Assembly: GCA_023443095.1 (NCBI GenBank) | Contig: JAEZVV010000069.1 | Location: forward strand, 32,015 to 96,014 | Length of the DNA: 64,000 nt | Direction of reading: 5' to 3' | Origin: Pseudomonadota bacterium | Lineage (GTDB): Bacteria > Pseudomonadota > Gammaproteobacteria > Burkholderiales > Burkholderiaceae_F | Part shown: positions 17,749 to 25,790 of the stretch, in pieces | Layout: every line of letters begins with the position of its first letter | Position numbering within the stretch: the first letter of the stretch is position 1 | Made by a program: the position numbers and the translations under genes | Notes under the pieces: generated by a model | The model's input: only the letters and a program-made list of their open reading frames with translations | Databases searched by the model: none | Told to the model about the DNA's origin: nothing

Positions 17749-19125
17749 CTACTTGCGCTTGGCCTTGGCCAGCTCACGCGGGTCGCCCGCGTAACCGAGG
17801 GCCGTCCAGTCGAGCAGGCCCTTGGGCGCATGGCATTCGTTGCACGACAGCGCCTGCTGCTTGGGCACGACCATGTGGTTGACCTTCCACACCATGTCGG
17901 TCTCGACGAAGCCGAGCTTGCCGCTGTAGGCCGGCAGACCCGCTGCCTTCATGCCGTCGGCCATGGCCTTGTTCCAGTCGTAATGCTTCCAGTAGCCGCC
18001 AAAGAGATGCGGCGTGCCGAGCACCCGGGTCTGCGCGTCATAAGGCTGCTTGCCGCGCATCACCTTGAAGGGCGTGATCTTGGCGGTCTTGTCGGCGATC
18101 GAGCCCCGCGGCGAGTTGAGGTGCACGACCTGGTCGGGGTTGACCGCAGCACCGGCGAGGTAGCGGTCGACCGCGCCGTTGAACCAGTAATACGTCGGCT
18201 TGAGGTCCTTGGCCCACTCGAACGTACCTTTCATCTTGTCGTAAGTTTTTTCGCCGTATTTGTCCTTGCTGGCTTCGCGATCCTGGCCGGCGGTCGACCA
18301 GTCCCACCAGACCTTGGTCGGCAGGCTGCGGGCCACGGTCGGGATGTGGCAGGTCTGGCAGGCGACGCGCTCGGCGTGTTTGTCGAGCAGCGGATTCTTC
18401 TTGTGCGGCGTGCCGGCGTGGCAGGTCGAGCAGTCGAGCGTGGTCGCGCCGCCGGAGAGGTTCACCGACATCGCCTTGCCGGGAATGACGTGTTCGGCCG
18501 CCTTGTGGCAGGAACTGCAGTTCATGTTCGCGCCGTCGACCGCCATGTGCACGTCTTGCGCGCGGGTGGGCTTGATGAGCGAGCTGTCGAGGTCGCCGTG
18601 TTTGACGTGGTCACCGCCGCCGCCGAAGAAGTGGCAGGCGCCGCAAGTGGCGCGACTGGTCGGCCCGACGCTCTGCGCGACCTTGAGCAGGTCGACCTTG
18701 GGGTCGGGTTGGCCGGCGCCTGTCGGCGTCTTCTTGTAGCTGCCCGTGGTGTCGTGGCAGACCAGGCAGTCGACGTTCTCGACCTTCTTGAAATCGAAGT
18801 CCTTGTCCTTCCAGCCGTAACCGGCGTGGCAGCTGGTGCAGCGTGGTTCGTTGGCGGGCAGAGAGATGCAGTAGTTGTTGATCGCGGTCTTCTTGCCTAG
18901 CTCGACGGTCTTGTCGCCGTCCTTCTGCTTGGCCTGCCAGGTCCAGTGGACCGTGTGCATGAAGTCCTTGGCCTGCTTGTCGTGGCAGGCCACGCATTGC
19001 TGCGTGACTTCGGGCCCGCTCTTGAGCGGTCCCTTGATGAACTGCGAGTGGTCCGGCCCGGCGTTGGCCAGGGCCGGCAAGGCGAACGCCAGCAGCGCGC
19101 CCAGTTGCCGAATGAAACGAAACAT
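17749..19125 (-). CDS. octaheme c-type cytochrome, tetrathionate reductase (OTR) family
   Basis: 458 residues. The signal peptide spans about 1-22 (MFRFIRQLGALLAFALPALANA). Eight CXXCH heme sites occur in order: CVACH (44-48), CTSCH, CLVCH, CGACH, CSSCH, CSTCH, CQTCH, CNECH. Length, heme count and the QQCVACHDKQAKDFMHTVHW start match the OTR family of periplasmic multiheme reductases, known to act in vitro on tetrathionate, nitrite or hydroxylamine. The physiological substrate is unknown. ATG 19125 has AGGGGGG upstream. The gene sits inside the riboflavin cluster but has its own upstream region with a tandem dyad and its own terminator. No quinol-oxidising membrane partner is adjacent. Confidence 0.9.
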   Translation of the reverse strand: MFRFIRQLGALLAFALPALANAGPDHSQFIKGPLKSGPEVTQQCVACHDKQAKDFMHTVHWTWQAKQKDGDKTVELGKKTAINNYCISLPANEPRCTSCHAGYGWKDKDFDFKKVENVDCLVCHDTTGSYKKTPTGAGQPDPKVDLLKVAQSVGPTSRATCGACHFFGGGGDHVKHGDLDSSLIKPTRAQDVHMAVDGANMNCSSCHKAAEHVIPGKAMSVNLSGGATTLDCSTCHAGTPHKKNPLLDKHAERVACQTCHIPTVARSLPTKVWWDWSTAGQDREASKDKYGEKTYDKMKGTFEWAKDLKPTYYWFNGAVDRYLAGAAVNPDQVVHLNSPRGSIADKTAKITPFKVMRGKQPYDAQTRVLGTPHLFGGYWKHYDWNKAMADGMKAAGLPAYSGKLGFVETDMVWKVNHMVVPKQQALSCNECHAPKGLLDWTALGYAGDPRELAKAKRK

Positions 19126-19223
19126 GAAACCCCCCTGTGGTTGTGTAAGCAGGGGGAGTCTCGGCGAGAGCGTCCGGCCGCGATTGACGGCCGGCAAGCC
19201 GCTAGCGGCGAGGGGCCGCCGCC

Positions 19224-19254
19224 GTGATAGGCGTCACCCGGTGACGGCCGTCAC
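19224..19254. promoter_or_regulatory. tandem dyad, candidate operator of the octaheme cytochrome gene
   Basis: Two related 14-bp sites, GTGATAGGCGTCAC and GTGACGGCCGTCAC (the second a perfect palindrome), are separated by 3 bp, so their centres are 17 bp apart. They lie about 100-130 bp before the cytochrome start, just after the end of the flavin oxidoreductase gene. The regulator cannot be named. Confidence 0.5.
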
Positions 19255-19271
19255 GGAACTTGGCTCCCAAC

Positions 19272-20354
19272 TCAGGCCGCGGCCGGCAGGGCGCGCTGGT
19301 ACTGCGGCGGCACGGGAATGTCGATGCCGAGTTCGCGCGCCGCACGCCAGGCCCAGTGCGGATCGAAAAGGAAACGGCGGCCCAGCGCTACCAGATCGGC
19401 CTGGCCGGAGGCGAGCACGGCCTCGGCCTGCTGCGGCTCGGTGATCAGACCCACCGCCATCGTCGTCAGCCCGCTCGCCGCCCGCACGGCCTGGGCCAGC
19501 GGCAGCTGGTAGCCGGGCGCGGGCGTGATTTTCTGCGCCGGCGACAAGCCGCCGCTCGACACATCGATCCAGTCGCAGCCCAGCGGCTTGAGGGCCTGGG
19601 CGAAAGCGATCGTGTCGTCCAGCTGCCAGCTCGCTTGGCTCTCGACCCAGTCGGTGGCCGAGACCCGCACCCCGACCGGACGGTCGCTCGGGAAACTTGC
19701 CCGCACTGCGTCGAACACCGCCAGCGGCAAGCGCATCCGGTTGGCCAGGCAGCCGCCGAACTCGTCCTCGCGCCGGTTGGAAAGCGGCGACAGGAACTGG
19801 TGCAGCAGATAGCCGTGGGCAGCATGCACCTCGACCGCGTCGAAGCCGATCCGCGCCGCCCGCCGTGCCGAGTCAGCAAAAGCCTCGATCACGGCCTCGA
19901 TCTCGGTCGGCTCGAGCGCTCGCGGCTGTCGGTAGGAGTCCGAATACGCCAGCGCCGACGGCGCCACCGGCAACCAGCCGCCTGCCGCGGCGGGCACTGC
20001 CGGCCCGCCCACCCACGGCGCCGGCATCGACGCCTTGCGGCCAGCGTGGCCGAGCTGGAGCGCGAGCTTGATCGGCGAAACCGCGCGGATCATCTCGACC
20101 ACCCGGCCAAGCGCTTCTTCGGTCTGGTCATTCCACAAGCCAAGGTCCTGCGGCGAGATCCGCCCCTCAGGGACCACGGCCGTGGCTTCGAGGCACAAGA
20201 GCCCGGCCCCCGACAGTGCGAGCGAACCGAGGTGAGCGTGATGCCAGGCAGTAGCGCAGCCCTCGCGTGCCGAGTACTGGCACATCGGCGAGATCACGAT
20301 CCGGTTGGCGAGTTCAAGGCGACGCAGCGCCAGCGGCGAAAACAGGGTGCCCAT
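19272..20354 (-). CDS. NADH:flavin oxidoreductase of the old yellow enzyme family (YqjM/xenobiotic reductase type)
   Basis: 360 residues, a single FMN-binding TIM barrel. Landmarks: NRIVISPMCQYSA (Cys-containing loop typical of the thermophilic-like YqjM class), LQLGHAGRKAS, EVHAAHGYLLHQFLSPLSNRR with the substrate-binding HAAH, and ADLVALGRRFLFDPHW near the end. These enzymes reduce activated C=C bonds with NAD(P)H; the natural substrate is unknown. It follows ribE after only 5 bp. ATG 20354 was chosen; GTG 20363 would overlap the ribE stop. Its place beside riboflavin synthase suggests cotranscription of an FMN user with flavin supply. Confidence 0.92.
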   Translation of the reverse strand: MGTLFSPLALRRLELANRIVISPMCQYSAREGCATAWHHAHLGSLALSGAGLLCLEATAVVPEGRISPQDLGLWNDQTEEALGRVVEMIRAVSPIKLALQLGHAGRKASMPAPWVGGPAVPAAAGGWLPVAPSALAYSDSYRQPRALEPTEIEAVIEAFADSARRAARIGFDAVEVHAAHGYLLHQFLSPLSNRREDEFGGCLANRMRLPLAVFDAVRASFPSDRPVGVRVSATDWVESQASWQLDDTIAFAQALKPLGCDWIDVSSGGLSPAQKITPAPGYQLPLAQAVRAASGLTTMAVGLITEPQQAEAVLASGQADLVALGRRFLFDPHWAWRAARELGIDIPVPPQYQRALPAAA

Positions 20355-20359
20355 GACGC

Positions 20360-20965
20360 TCACTCGCCGCGCAGGGCCAGCATACGTTCGACGTAGCGGG
20401 CGATGGTGTCGATCTCGAGGTTGACGCGGCTGCCCGGCACCAGGTGCTTGAGCGTAGTCACCGCCACCGTGTGCGGAATCAGGTTGATGGCCACGCTGGT
20501 GCCGTTGGCCTTGTCTTCGACGCTGTTGATCGTGAGCGAGACCCCGTTGACCGTGATCGAGCCCTTGTAAGCGAGGTAGCGGGCTAGCTCCTTGGGCGCC
20601 CGCACCACCAGCCGCCAGCTTTCGCCCACCGCCTCCATGACCTCGACTTCGCCGACACCGTCGACGTGGCCGCTCACCAGATGACCGTCGACCCGGTCGC
20701 CCAGGCGCATCGCCTTCTCGAGGTTGAGCTCGCCACTGCGGTCAAGGCCCGCGGTCTTGCTGAGCGACTCGGCCGAGACCTCGACCACGAACGTGCTCTC
20801 GGTTTTGGCCACGACGGTCATGCAGGCGCCGTTCAAGGCGATCGAGTCGCCGATCTTCACTTCGGCCAGGCCGAGTTCGGGAGCGGCGATGGTCAGGCGC
20901 TGGCCCTGACCGAGGACTTCGTTTTTTTCGATGCGGCCGGTGGCCTGGACGATGCCGGTAAACAT
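20360..20965 (-). CDS. ribE: riboflavin synthase, alpha subunit
   Basis: 201 residues. It has the MFTGIVQATGRI start and the two internally repeated lumazine-binding domains (about 1-97 and 98-195), with NGACMTVV and NGVSLTINSV marking equivalent positions. It dismutates two lumazine molecules to riboflavin. It is directly joined to ribD upstream and to the old yellow enzyme gene downstream. Confidence 0.97.
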   Translation of the reverse strand: MFTGIVQATGRIEKNEVLGQGQRLTIAAPELGLAEVKIGDSIALNGACMTVVAKTESTFVVEVSAESLSKTAGLDRSGELNLEKAMRLGDRVDGHLVSGHVDGVGEVEVMEAVGESWRLVVRAPKELARYLAYKGSITVNGVSLTINSVEDKANGTSVAINLIPHTVAVTTLKHLVPGSRVNLEIDTIARYVERMLALRGE

Positions 20966-22057
20966 TCAGTTCATCCTTGCAAGAATGCGGACGTCAGCCC
21001 CGACCGGGGTGACGGAGCGGAAGCTGAGCTTTTGCGCATGCGCCAGTTCGGAGAGCGCTGGCAGGTGGACCATGCCGGTGGCTTCGCCGATCAGCATGGG
21101 AGCGAGGTAGACCAGCAACTCGTCGACCGCGCCGGCGCGGATCAAAGAGCCGTTCAACTTGAAGCCGGTCTCGCCCAGCACTTCGTTGATGTGGCGGCGC
21201 CCCAGTTCGCGCATCAGTTCAGCCAGATCGACCTTGCCGTGAGCGTCCGGCAGCACGACCACCTCGGCCCCCAGGGCTTCGAGCGCAGCGCGGCGTCCGG
21301 GGTCGGCGACTGCGCAGGCGACCAGCACCTGGCCGTCGTGGAACAGGCGGGCCGTCGTCGGCACGTCGAGGCGGGAATCGACCAGGACCTTGAGCGGCTG
21401 GCGCGGCGCATCGACAAGACGCACGTTCAGCTGCGGGTCATCGGCCAGCACGGTGCCGATGCCGGTCAGCACCGCACCCGAGCGGGCACGCCAGGCGTGA
21501 CCGTCGGCACGCGCGGCCTCCGACGTGATCCACTGGCTGACGCCGTTTTCCAGCGCGGTCTTGCCGTCAAGGCTGGCGGCGATCTTGATCCGCAGCCACG
21601 GCGTGCCACGCGTCATGCGGGCAAAAAAACCGATGTTCGATTCGCTCGCCTCGTCGGCGAGCAGGCCGCAGCGCACGTCGATGCCGGCCTCGCGCAGCAG
21701 ACCCAGGCCGCGGCCGGCCACCAGCGGGTTGGGGTCTTCGACCGCGGCCACCACCTTGGCCAGGCGGGCCTCGATCAGCGCCGCCGCACACGGTGGCGTG
21801 CGGCCGAAATGCGAGCAGGGTTCGAGCGTGACGTAGGCCGTGGCCCCCCGCAGATCGTGGCCGCGGGCACGGGCGTCGAGCAGGGCTTCGATCTCGGCGT
21901 GGTTGGCCCCCGGCGCCTGGGTCCAGCCTTCGCCCAGAATGCAGCCGTCGCGGACGATCACGCAGCCGACAGCAGGGTTGGGATGCGCGTGCAGCCGGGC
22001 GCCCTCGGCGAGTTCAAGCGCACGGCGCATGAACCCATGATCTTGGTCGGAGTACAT
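20966..22057 (-). CDS. ribD: bifunctional diaminohydroxyphosphoribosylaminopyrimidine deaminase / 5-amino-6-(5-phosphoribosylamino)uracil reductase
   Basis: 363 residues. The N-terminal deaminase domain (about 1-145) has the zinc ligands HAEIEAL and PCSHFGRTPPCA. The C-terminal reductase domain (about 150-363) has RIKIAASLDGKTAL, SGAVLTGIGTVLADDPQLNVR and the GETGFKLNGSLIRAGAVDELL-like segment. It catalyses two early steps of riboflavin synthesis. The start at 22057 gives the standard N-terminus (HGFMRRALELAEGA). The ribE start follows the stop immediately. Confidence 0.96.
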   Translation of the reverse strand: MYSDQDHGFMRRALELAEGARLHAHPNPAVGCVIVRDGCILGEGWTQAPGANHAEIEALLDARARGHDLRGATAYVTLEPCSHFGRTPPCAAALIEARLAKVVAAVEDPNPLVAGRGLGLLREAGIDVRCGLLADEASESNIGFFARMTRGTPWLRIKIAASLDGKTALENGVSQWITSEAARADGHAWRARSGAVLTGIGTVLADDPQLNVRLVDAPRQPLKVLVDSRLDVPTTARLFHDGQVLVACAVADPGRRAALEALGAEVVVLPDAHGKVDLAELMRELGRRHINEVLGETGFKLNGSLIRAGAVDELLVYLAPMLIGEATGMVHLPALSELAHAQKLSFRSVTPVGADVRILARMN

Positions 22058-22092
22058 GCCCGCCGATTGTAAGGACGGCGACGCGGCTCGGC

Positions 22093-22124
22093 GAAAAAGA
22101 AAGGCCGCGGGTTTGCGCGGCCTT
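22093..22124 (-). terminator. intrinsic terminator of hsp20
   Basis: Perfect 9-bp stem (AAGGCCGCG with CGCGGCCTT) with a 6-nt loop. On the minus strand it is followed by TCTTTTTC. It lies between hsp20 and ribD, so ribD may rely on partial read-through or a promoter nearby. Confidence 0.82.
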
Positions 22125-22176
22125 GTGGCGGCCGTGCGGGCCGGGACAGCGCCCGTCCGCACGGACCCGCCGGAAG

Positions 22177-22626
22177 TCATTGAATGGCGAGCCGCTTGCT
22201 CATCACCTGCGCCCGCTTGGGCAGGGTCAGCGTCAGGACGCCGTTTTCGAACTTCGCCTGGGCGCCCTCGTCGCTCACCTCGGCCGGCAGTTCGACGCTG
22301 CGTGCGTAACTGGCCGCGTAACGCTCGGAGTGGATCAGCTTCTCACCTTCTTTCTCTTCACGCTCGGACTTGGTTTCCGCCTTCACCGAAACCCGGGCGC
22401 CTTCGATCGACACGTCGATGTCTTCCTTCTTGACGCCAGGGAGATCCATCGCAATTTCGAAGGCGGATCCCTTGTCGACGACATCCATCCGGGCACGGGT
22501 GATCGACGCCATATTGGACGCCGGAAGCGGCCCTACCGGGGCCATCGGCCGCAAGGCGAGCATGTCGCTCAGCAACTCGTCGAACACTGAATTGAAGGGG
22601 CCGCGAGTCAGAGTCAGACCAGTCAT
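22177..22626 (-). CDS. small heat-shock protein, Hsp20/alpha-crystallin family
   Basis: 149 residues. The alpha-crystallin domain covers about 45-140: FEIAMDLPGVKKEDIDVSIEG, RVSVKAETKSEREE, SYARSVELPAEV and the FENGVLTLTLPKR motif. It is an ATP-independent holdase that binds unfolding proteins. ATG 22626 follows GGAGG. It is inserted between nrdR and ribD and has its own sigma-32-like promoter and terminator, so it is an independent heat-shock unit inside the cluster. Confidence 0.95.
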   Translation of the reverse strand: MTGLTLTRGPFNSVFDELLSDMLALRPMAPVGPLPASNMASITRARMDVVDKGSAFEIAMDLPGVKKEDIDVSIEGARVSVKAETKSEREEKEGEKLIHSERYAASYARSVELPAEVSDEGAQAKFENGVLTLTLPKRAQVMSKRLAIQ

Positions 22627-22680
22627 AACAACCTCCATCAAATGAAACGACGGGACGCACCAAACTCCCGTTCGCATCCA

Positions 22681-22708
22681 ATATGGATCTGCGGCACAGC
22701 TTTTCAAG
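22681..22708 (-). promoter_or_regulatory. sigma-32-like promoter of hsp20
   Basis: On the minus strand: CTTGAAA (22708-22702), 14 bp, TCCATAT (22687-22681). This is a close match to the RpoH pattern and to the groESL promoter at 5285-5310. It lies 55 bp before the hsp20 start. Confidence 0.65.
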
Positions 22709-22763
22709 CGGGGGGCTCCCCTGCCTTGACCCGTCGCAAGAGCTGCCCGCGATGGGAGGCGCC

Positions 22764-23240
22764 TCAGGCGGGGCGGCGGCGCTTGCGTGGGGCGGGGCGG
22801 ATTTCGCGCACGACTTCGGCGAACTCGTCGACGTCTTCGAAGCTCTTGTAGACCGAAGCAAAGCGGATGTAGGCGACCTTGTCGAGACGCTTGAGTTCGC
22901 GCATCACCAGCTCGCCCAGCTTTTCGCTCTTGATCTCGCGCTGGGCCGAGGTCAGCAGCTTCTCCTCGATCCGCCCAACCGCCTCGTCGACCGCTTCGCG
23001 CGGCACCGGCCGCTTGCGCAGCGACAGCAACATCGAAGCGCGCAGCTTTTCGCGGTCGTATTCGGCCCGCCCGCCGCCGCGCTTGACGATCGAAGGCATC
23101 GACAGCTCGACGCGTTCGTAGGTAGTGAAACGTTTGTCGCAGGCAAGGCAGCGACGGCGGCGACGGATCGTGGCGCCTTCGTCGGAGGCACGCGAGTCGA
23201 TCACCTGGGTATCGGCGTTTTGGCAGAAGGGGCAGCGCAT
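22764..23240 (-). CDS. nrdR: transcriptional repressor NrdR
   Basis: 158 residues. The N-terminal zinc ribbon is [17 protein letters not shown] with the second Cys pair in [17 protein letters not shown]. The ATP-cone domain (about 50-140) includes [17 protein letters not shown] and [22 protein letters not shown]. It senses (d)ATP and represses ribonucleotide reductase genes. The C-terminus is basic (PRKRRRPA). It normally follows glyA in this type of cluster; here it is separated from it by three opposite-strand genes. Confidence 0.97.
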   Translation of the reverse strand: MRCPFCQNADTQVIDSRASDEGATIRRRRRCLACDKRFTTYERVELSMPSIVKRGGGRAEYDREKLRASMLLSLRKRPVPREAVDEAVGRIEEKLLTSAQREIKSEKLGELVMRELKRLDKVAYIRFASVYKSFEDVDEFAEVVREIRPAPRKRRRPA

Positions 23241-23451
23241 AGACGGGCGGAGTTTACGCGGGGAAGCCTGAATTGAGGGGGATTCCAGCCGACTCCGGCA
23301 CCGCGCCACGGCCGGGCCGACATCGGCGGATACCCTGACACCCCACACCCTCCGGCCGCGGCGGCGCGGTCGCGGCTGACTTCCATCAGCGCGCCGCAAC
23401 GCGACAGGCGTTAATCTTCTGCGCCTTCCCGCATTCAAGGGCGCCTCTTCC

Positions 23452-24009
23452 GTGGCCAGCACTCTTCTTCTGTACTCCAGCGTTTATGGCCTGTCGCGCC
23501 AGATCTGCGAACGGCTCCAGGCCCTCCTGCAGGAGCAGGGAAAAGACGCCCGGGTGGCTGCCATCGGCGACTCCGGGGTCGATCCGGCCGCATTCGATGC
23601 CATCGTGATCGGCGCCAGCATCAAACACGGCAAACACAACCCGGAAGTGCTGAGTTTCATCCGCCGCCACCGGGCATTGCTCGAAGCCAAGCCGAGCGCA
23701 CTGTTTTCGGTCAATCTGGTGGCGCGCAAGCCGGGCAAGAACACTCCGCAAACCAACCCCTACCTCCGGCGCCTGGTGGCGCAATCACCGTGGAAACCCA
23801 GGCTCCAGGGGGTGTTTGCGGGCGAACTCGATTATTCGCGCTACGGCCCGGTCGACAAACACATGATGCGGTTCGTGATGTGGGTGAACAAGGGGCCGAC
23901 CGACTTCAACACCAAGGTCCAGTTCACCAACTGGCAGGAAGTCGAACGCTTCGCAGACCAGGTGGCCCAGCTCACCGCAGCCCCCATCGCCGAACCGGAG
24001 CCCGCGTGA
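23452..24009 (+). CDS. hemG: menaquinone/quinone-dependent protoporphyrinogen IX dehydrogenase, HemG family
   Basis: 185 residues, a long-chain flavodoxin like E. coli Hem[19 protein letters not shown] is the FMN-phosphate loop. [19 protein letters not shown] and [21 protein letters not shown] closely follow HemG, as do [16 protein letters not shown] and [15 protein letters not shown]. It oxidises protoporphyrinogen IX to protoporphyrin IX in heme synthesis, passing electrons to the quinone pool at the membrane. It starts with GTG 23452. The next gene overlaps by 4 bp and encodes a cytochrome b-like membrane protein. Confidence 0.92.
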   Translation: MASTLLLYSSVYGLSRQICERLQALLQEQGKDARVAAIGDSGVDPAAFDAIVIGASIKHGKHNPEVLSFIRRHRALLEAKPSALFSVNLVARKPGKNTPQTNPYLRRLVAQSPWKPRLQGVFAGELDYSRYGPVDKHMMRFVMWVNKGPTDFNTKVQFTNWQEVERFADQVAQLTAAPIAEPEPA

Positions 24010-24521
24010 ACGCCTGGCTCGACCGCCTGAACAACTTGCTGCACGGCCTGCTCGCGCTCGTCGGTGTGGGTCTGCTCGCCAGCAGCCCCTGGCTCGCCCT
24101 GTTCGACGCCATTCCGCCCGAGGCCGGCTGGGTCGATCTGGCGCATGTGGCTCTCGGGCTGGCGAGCCTGCCGCTGGTGCTGCTCTACGTGCTTGCCTGC
24201 AGCCACGACGGCCGCTGGCGGCTCTACTTCCCGTGGCTGGCGGGCGATTTCGGACCGCTGGGCCGCGACCTGGCCGGCCTTGCCCGCGGCGAGCGTCCGA
24301 TGAGCGAAGGCGGCGGACTGTTCGCCGTGATCGAGGGCCTGCTGCTGCTTGCCCTGTTCGCCACCGCCCTGACCGGTGCCGCGTGGTTCCTGCTGCAGGG
24401 ATCGGACGCTGTTTTCGCCTGGTGGCGCTACCACCACTTCGCCGCTCGCAGCTTCTCTGCCTTACTGCTGCTGCATATCATCGCGGTCGCGCTGCACTTG
24501 GTCGATCTGATCCGCAGCTAA
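24006..24521 (+). CDS. small cytochrome b561-like integral membrane protein coupled to hemG
   Basis: 171 residues with four predicted membrane helices: about 8-32, 41-62, 105-128 and 145-168. Histidines occur in or near the helices in possible heme-ligand positions (LLHGLLAL, LAHVALGL, YHHFAARSF, LLHIIAVALHLVDL), as in small di-heme cytochrome b561-like proteins. The assignment is by pattern only. It starts with GTG 24006 overlapping the hemG stop (GTGA), so it is translationally coupled. A role as electron acceptor or membrane anchor for HemG is inferred from context. Confidence 0.65.
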   Translation: MNAWLDRLNNLLHGLLALVGVGLLASSPWLALFDAIPPEAGWVDLAHVALGLASLPLVLLYVLACSHDGRWRLYFPWLAGDFGPLGRDLAGLARGERPMSEGGGLFAVIEGLLLLALFATALTGAAWFLLQGSDAVFAWWRYHHFAARSFSALLLLHIIAVALHLVDLIRS

Positions 24522-24595
24522 ACTGCGGAGGCCGGCCCGGCAGGCGCCCGGGCCCTGCTGGCCCAGCATCCGGTCGGCCCCCTCTCCCAGGATTC

Positions 24596-25693
24596 ATGAA
24601 TTACATCAGCGCGATGCGTGAGTTGCAGCGACTGCTGAAAACGGAATGGCAACATCTGAGCGCGGTCCAGCCCAGCGACCGTCGCTGGCAGATGCCGTTT
24701 GCCGCCGCACTCGCCTCCGGCCTGCCTTTGCTGGTGGGATCGGCCTTCGGTCATCTCGACTACGGCCTGGTTTCCTCGCTGGGCGGAATGGTCTTCCTCT
24801 ATCTGGGAAACACACCACTCCATCACCGCATGGTGGTGCTAATGGCTGCCGCCTTCGCGCTGACAGCCTGTTATGCGCTGGGGCTGGCGAGCCAGTTTCT
24901 GCCCATGATGCGGATTCCGGCGCTGATCTTTGCCACCGTTCTGGTGAGCATGGCCTGTCGCTACTTCCAACTGGGGCCGCCCGGCAGCTTGTTCTTCGTG
25001 ATGGCAGCCTCGATCGGCGCCTACACGCCGATCTCTCCCCCGGATCTGCTGCCGCAACGGGTCGGCTTGCTGTTCCTGGGTACGCTGCTGGCTTGCCTCG
25101 TCGCCTTCGGCTACAGCGTCTACTGCTTGCGGCAAAAGGCAGTCCCGCCAGCGCCGCCCTTGCCCAGACCAAGTTTTGATTTTGTGGTGTTCGATTCCTT
25201 GGTCATCGGCGCTTTCGTCGGCATTTCCCTAGGCCTGGCACAAGCGCTGCAGCTGGAACGCCCCTACTGGGTTCCGGTCAGTTGCCTAGCCGTGATCCAG
25301 GGCACCTCTTTGCGCGCGGTCTGGAACCGCAAAGTCCACCGCGTCCTGGGCACCGGCGTCGGCATGTTAGTGGCCTGGGCCCTGCTGCTCTTGCCGATGG
25401 ACACGTGGAGCATGGCGCTCACCATGATGGCCCTAGCCTTCGTGATTGAAACGACAGTCGTGCGGCACTACGGCTTTGCCGTGGTTTTCATCACTCCGCT
25501 GACGATTCTGCTCGCCGAAGCGGCCAGCCTGGGTAGCACGCCGCCCGCTGTCGTGATCGAGGCGCGTTTCCTCGACACGCTCCTCGGTTGTCTGGCCGGG
25601 TTGATCGGCGGCGTCTGCCTGCACAGTCCGCGCTTCAGGGCGGTGTTAGGGCCGCCACTGCGGCGTCTGATTCCGCCGCGCCTGATGAACTGA
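24596..25693 (+). CDS. FUSC family (fusaric acid resistance-like) membrane transporter
   Basis: 365 residues. There are two hydrophobic blocks of about five helices each (about 30-155 and 190-325), separated by a Pro-rich linker. The second block carries the FUSC-type pattern PYWVPVSCLAVIQGTSLRAVWNRKVHRVLGTGVG. Such proteins export aromatic acids or related compounds; the substrate here is unknown. ATG 24596 has AGGA upstream. It lies 74 bp after the cytochrome b-like gene on the same strand, possibly cotranscribed, and converges with glyA across a shared terminator. Confidence 0.85.
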   Translation: MNYISAMRELQRLLKTEWQHLSAVQPSDRRWQMPFAAALASGLPLLVGSAFGHLDYGLVSSLGGMVFLYLGNTPLHHRMVVLMAAAFALTACYALGLASQFLPMMRIPALIFATVLVSMACRYFQLGPPGSLFFVMAASIGAYTPISPPDLLPQRVGLLFLGTLLACLVAFGYSVYCLRQKAVPPAPPLPRPSFDFVVFDSLVIGAFVGISLGLAQALQLERPYWVPVSCLAVIQGTSLRAVWNRKVHRVLGTGVGMLVAWALLLLPMDTWSMALTMMALAFVIETTVVRHYGFAVVFITPLTILLAEAASLGSTPPAVVIEARFLDTLLGCLAGLIGGVCLHSPRFRAVLGPPLRRLIPPRLMN

Positions 25694-25736
25694 AATACCG
25701 CCCGCTACGGTTCGGACCTGGCACGGCCGGGACCAT

Positions 25737-25775
25737 AAAAAAACGCCGGCGGCCTTCACACCACCGGCGTTTTTC
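25737..25775. terminator. bidirectional terminator between the FUSC gene and glyA
   Basis: Stem arms AACGCCGG and CCGGCGTT have A/T runs on both sides (AAAAAAA before, TTTTTC after), so it can end transcripts from either direction. Confidence 0.9.
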
Positions 25776-25790
25776 TCAGACCGGAACCGC

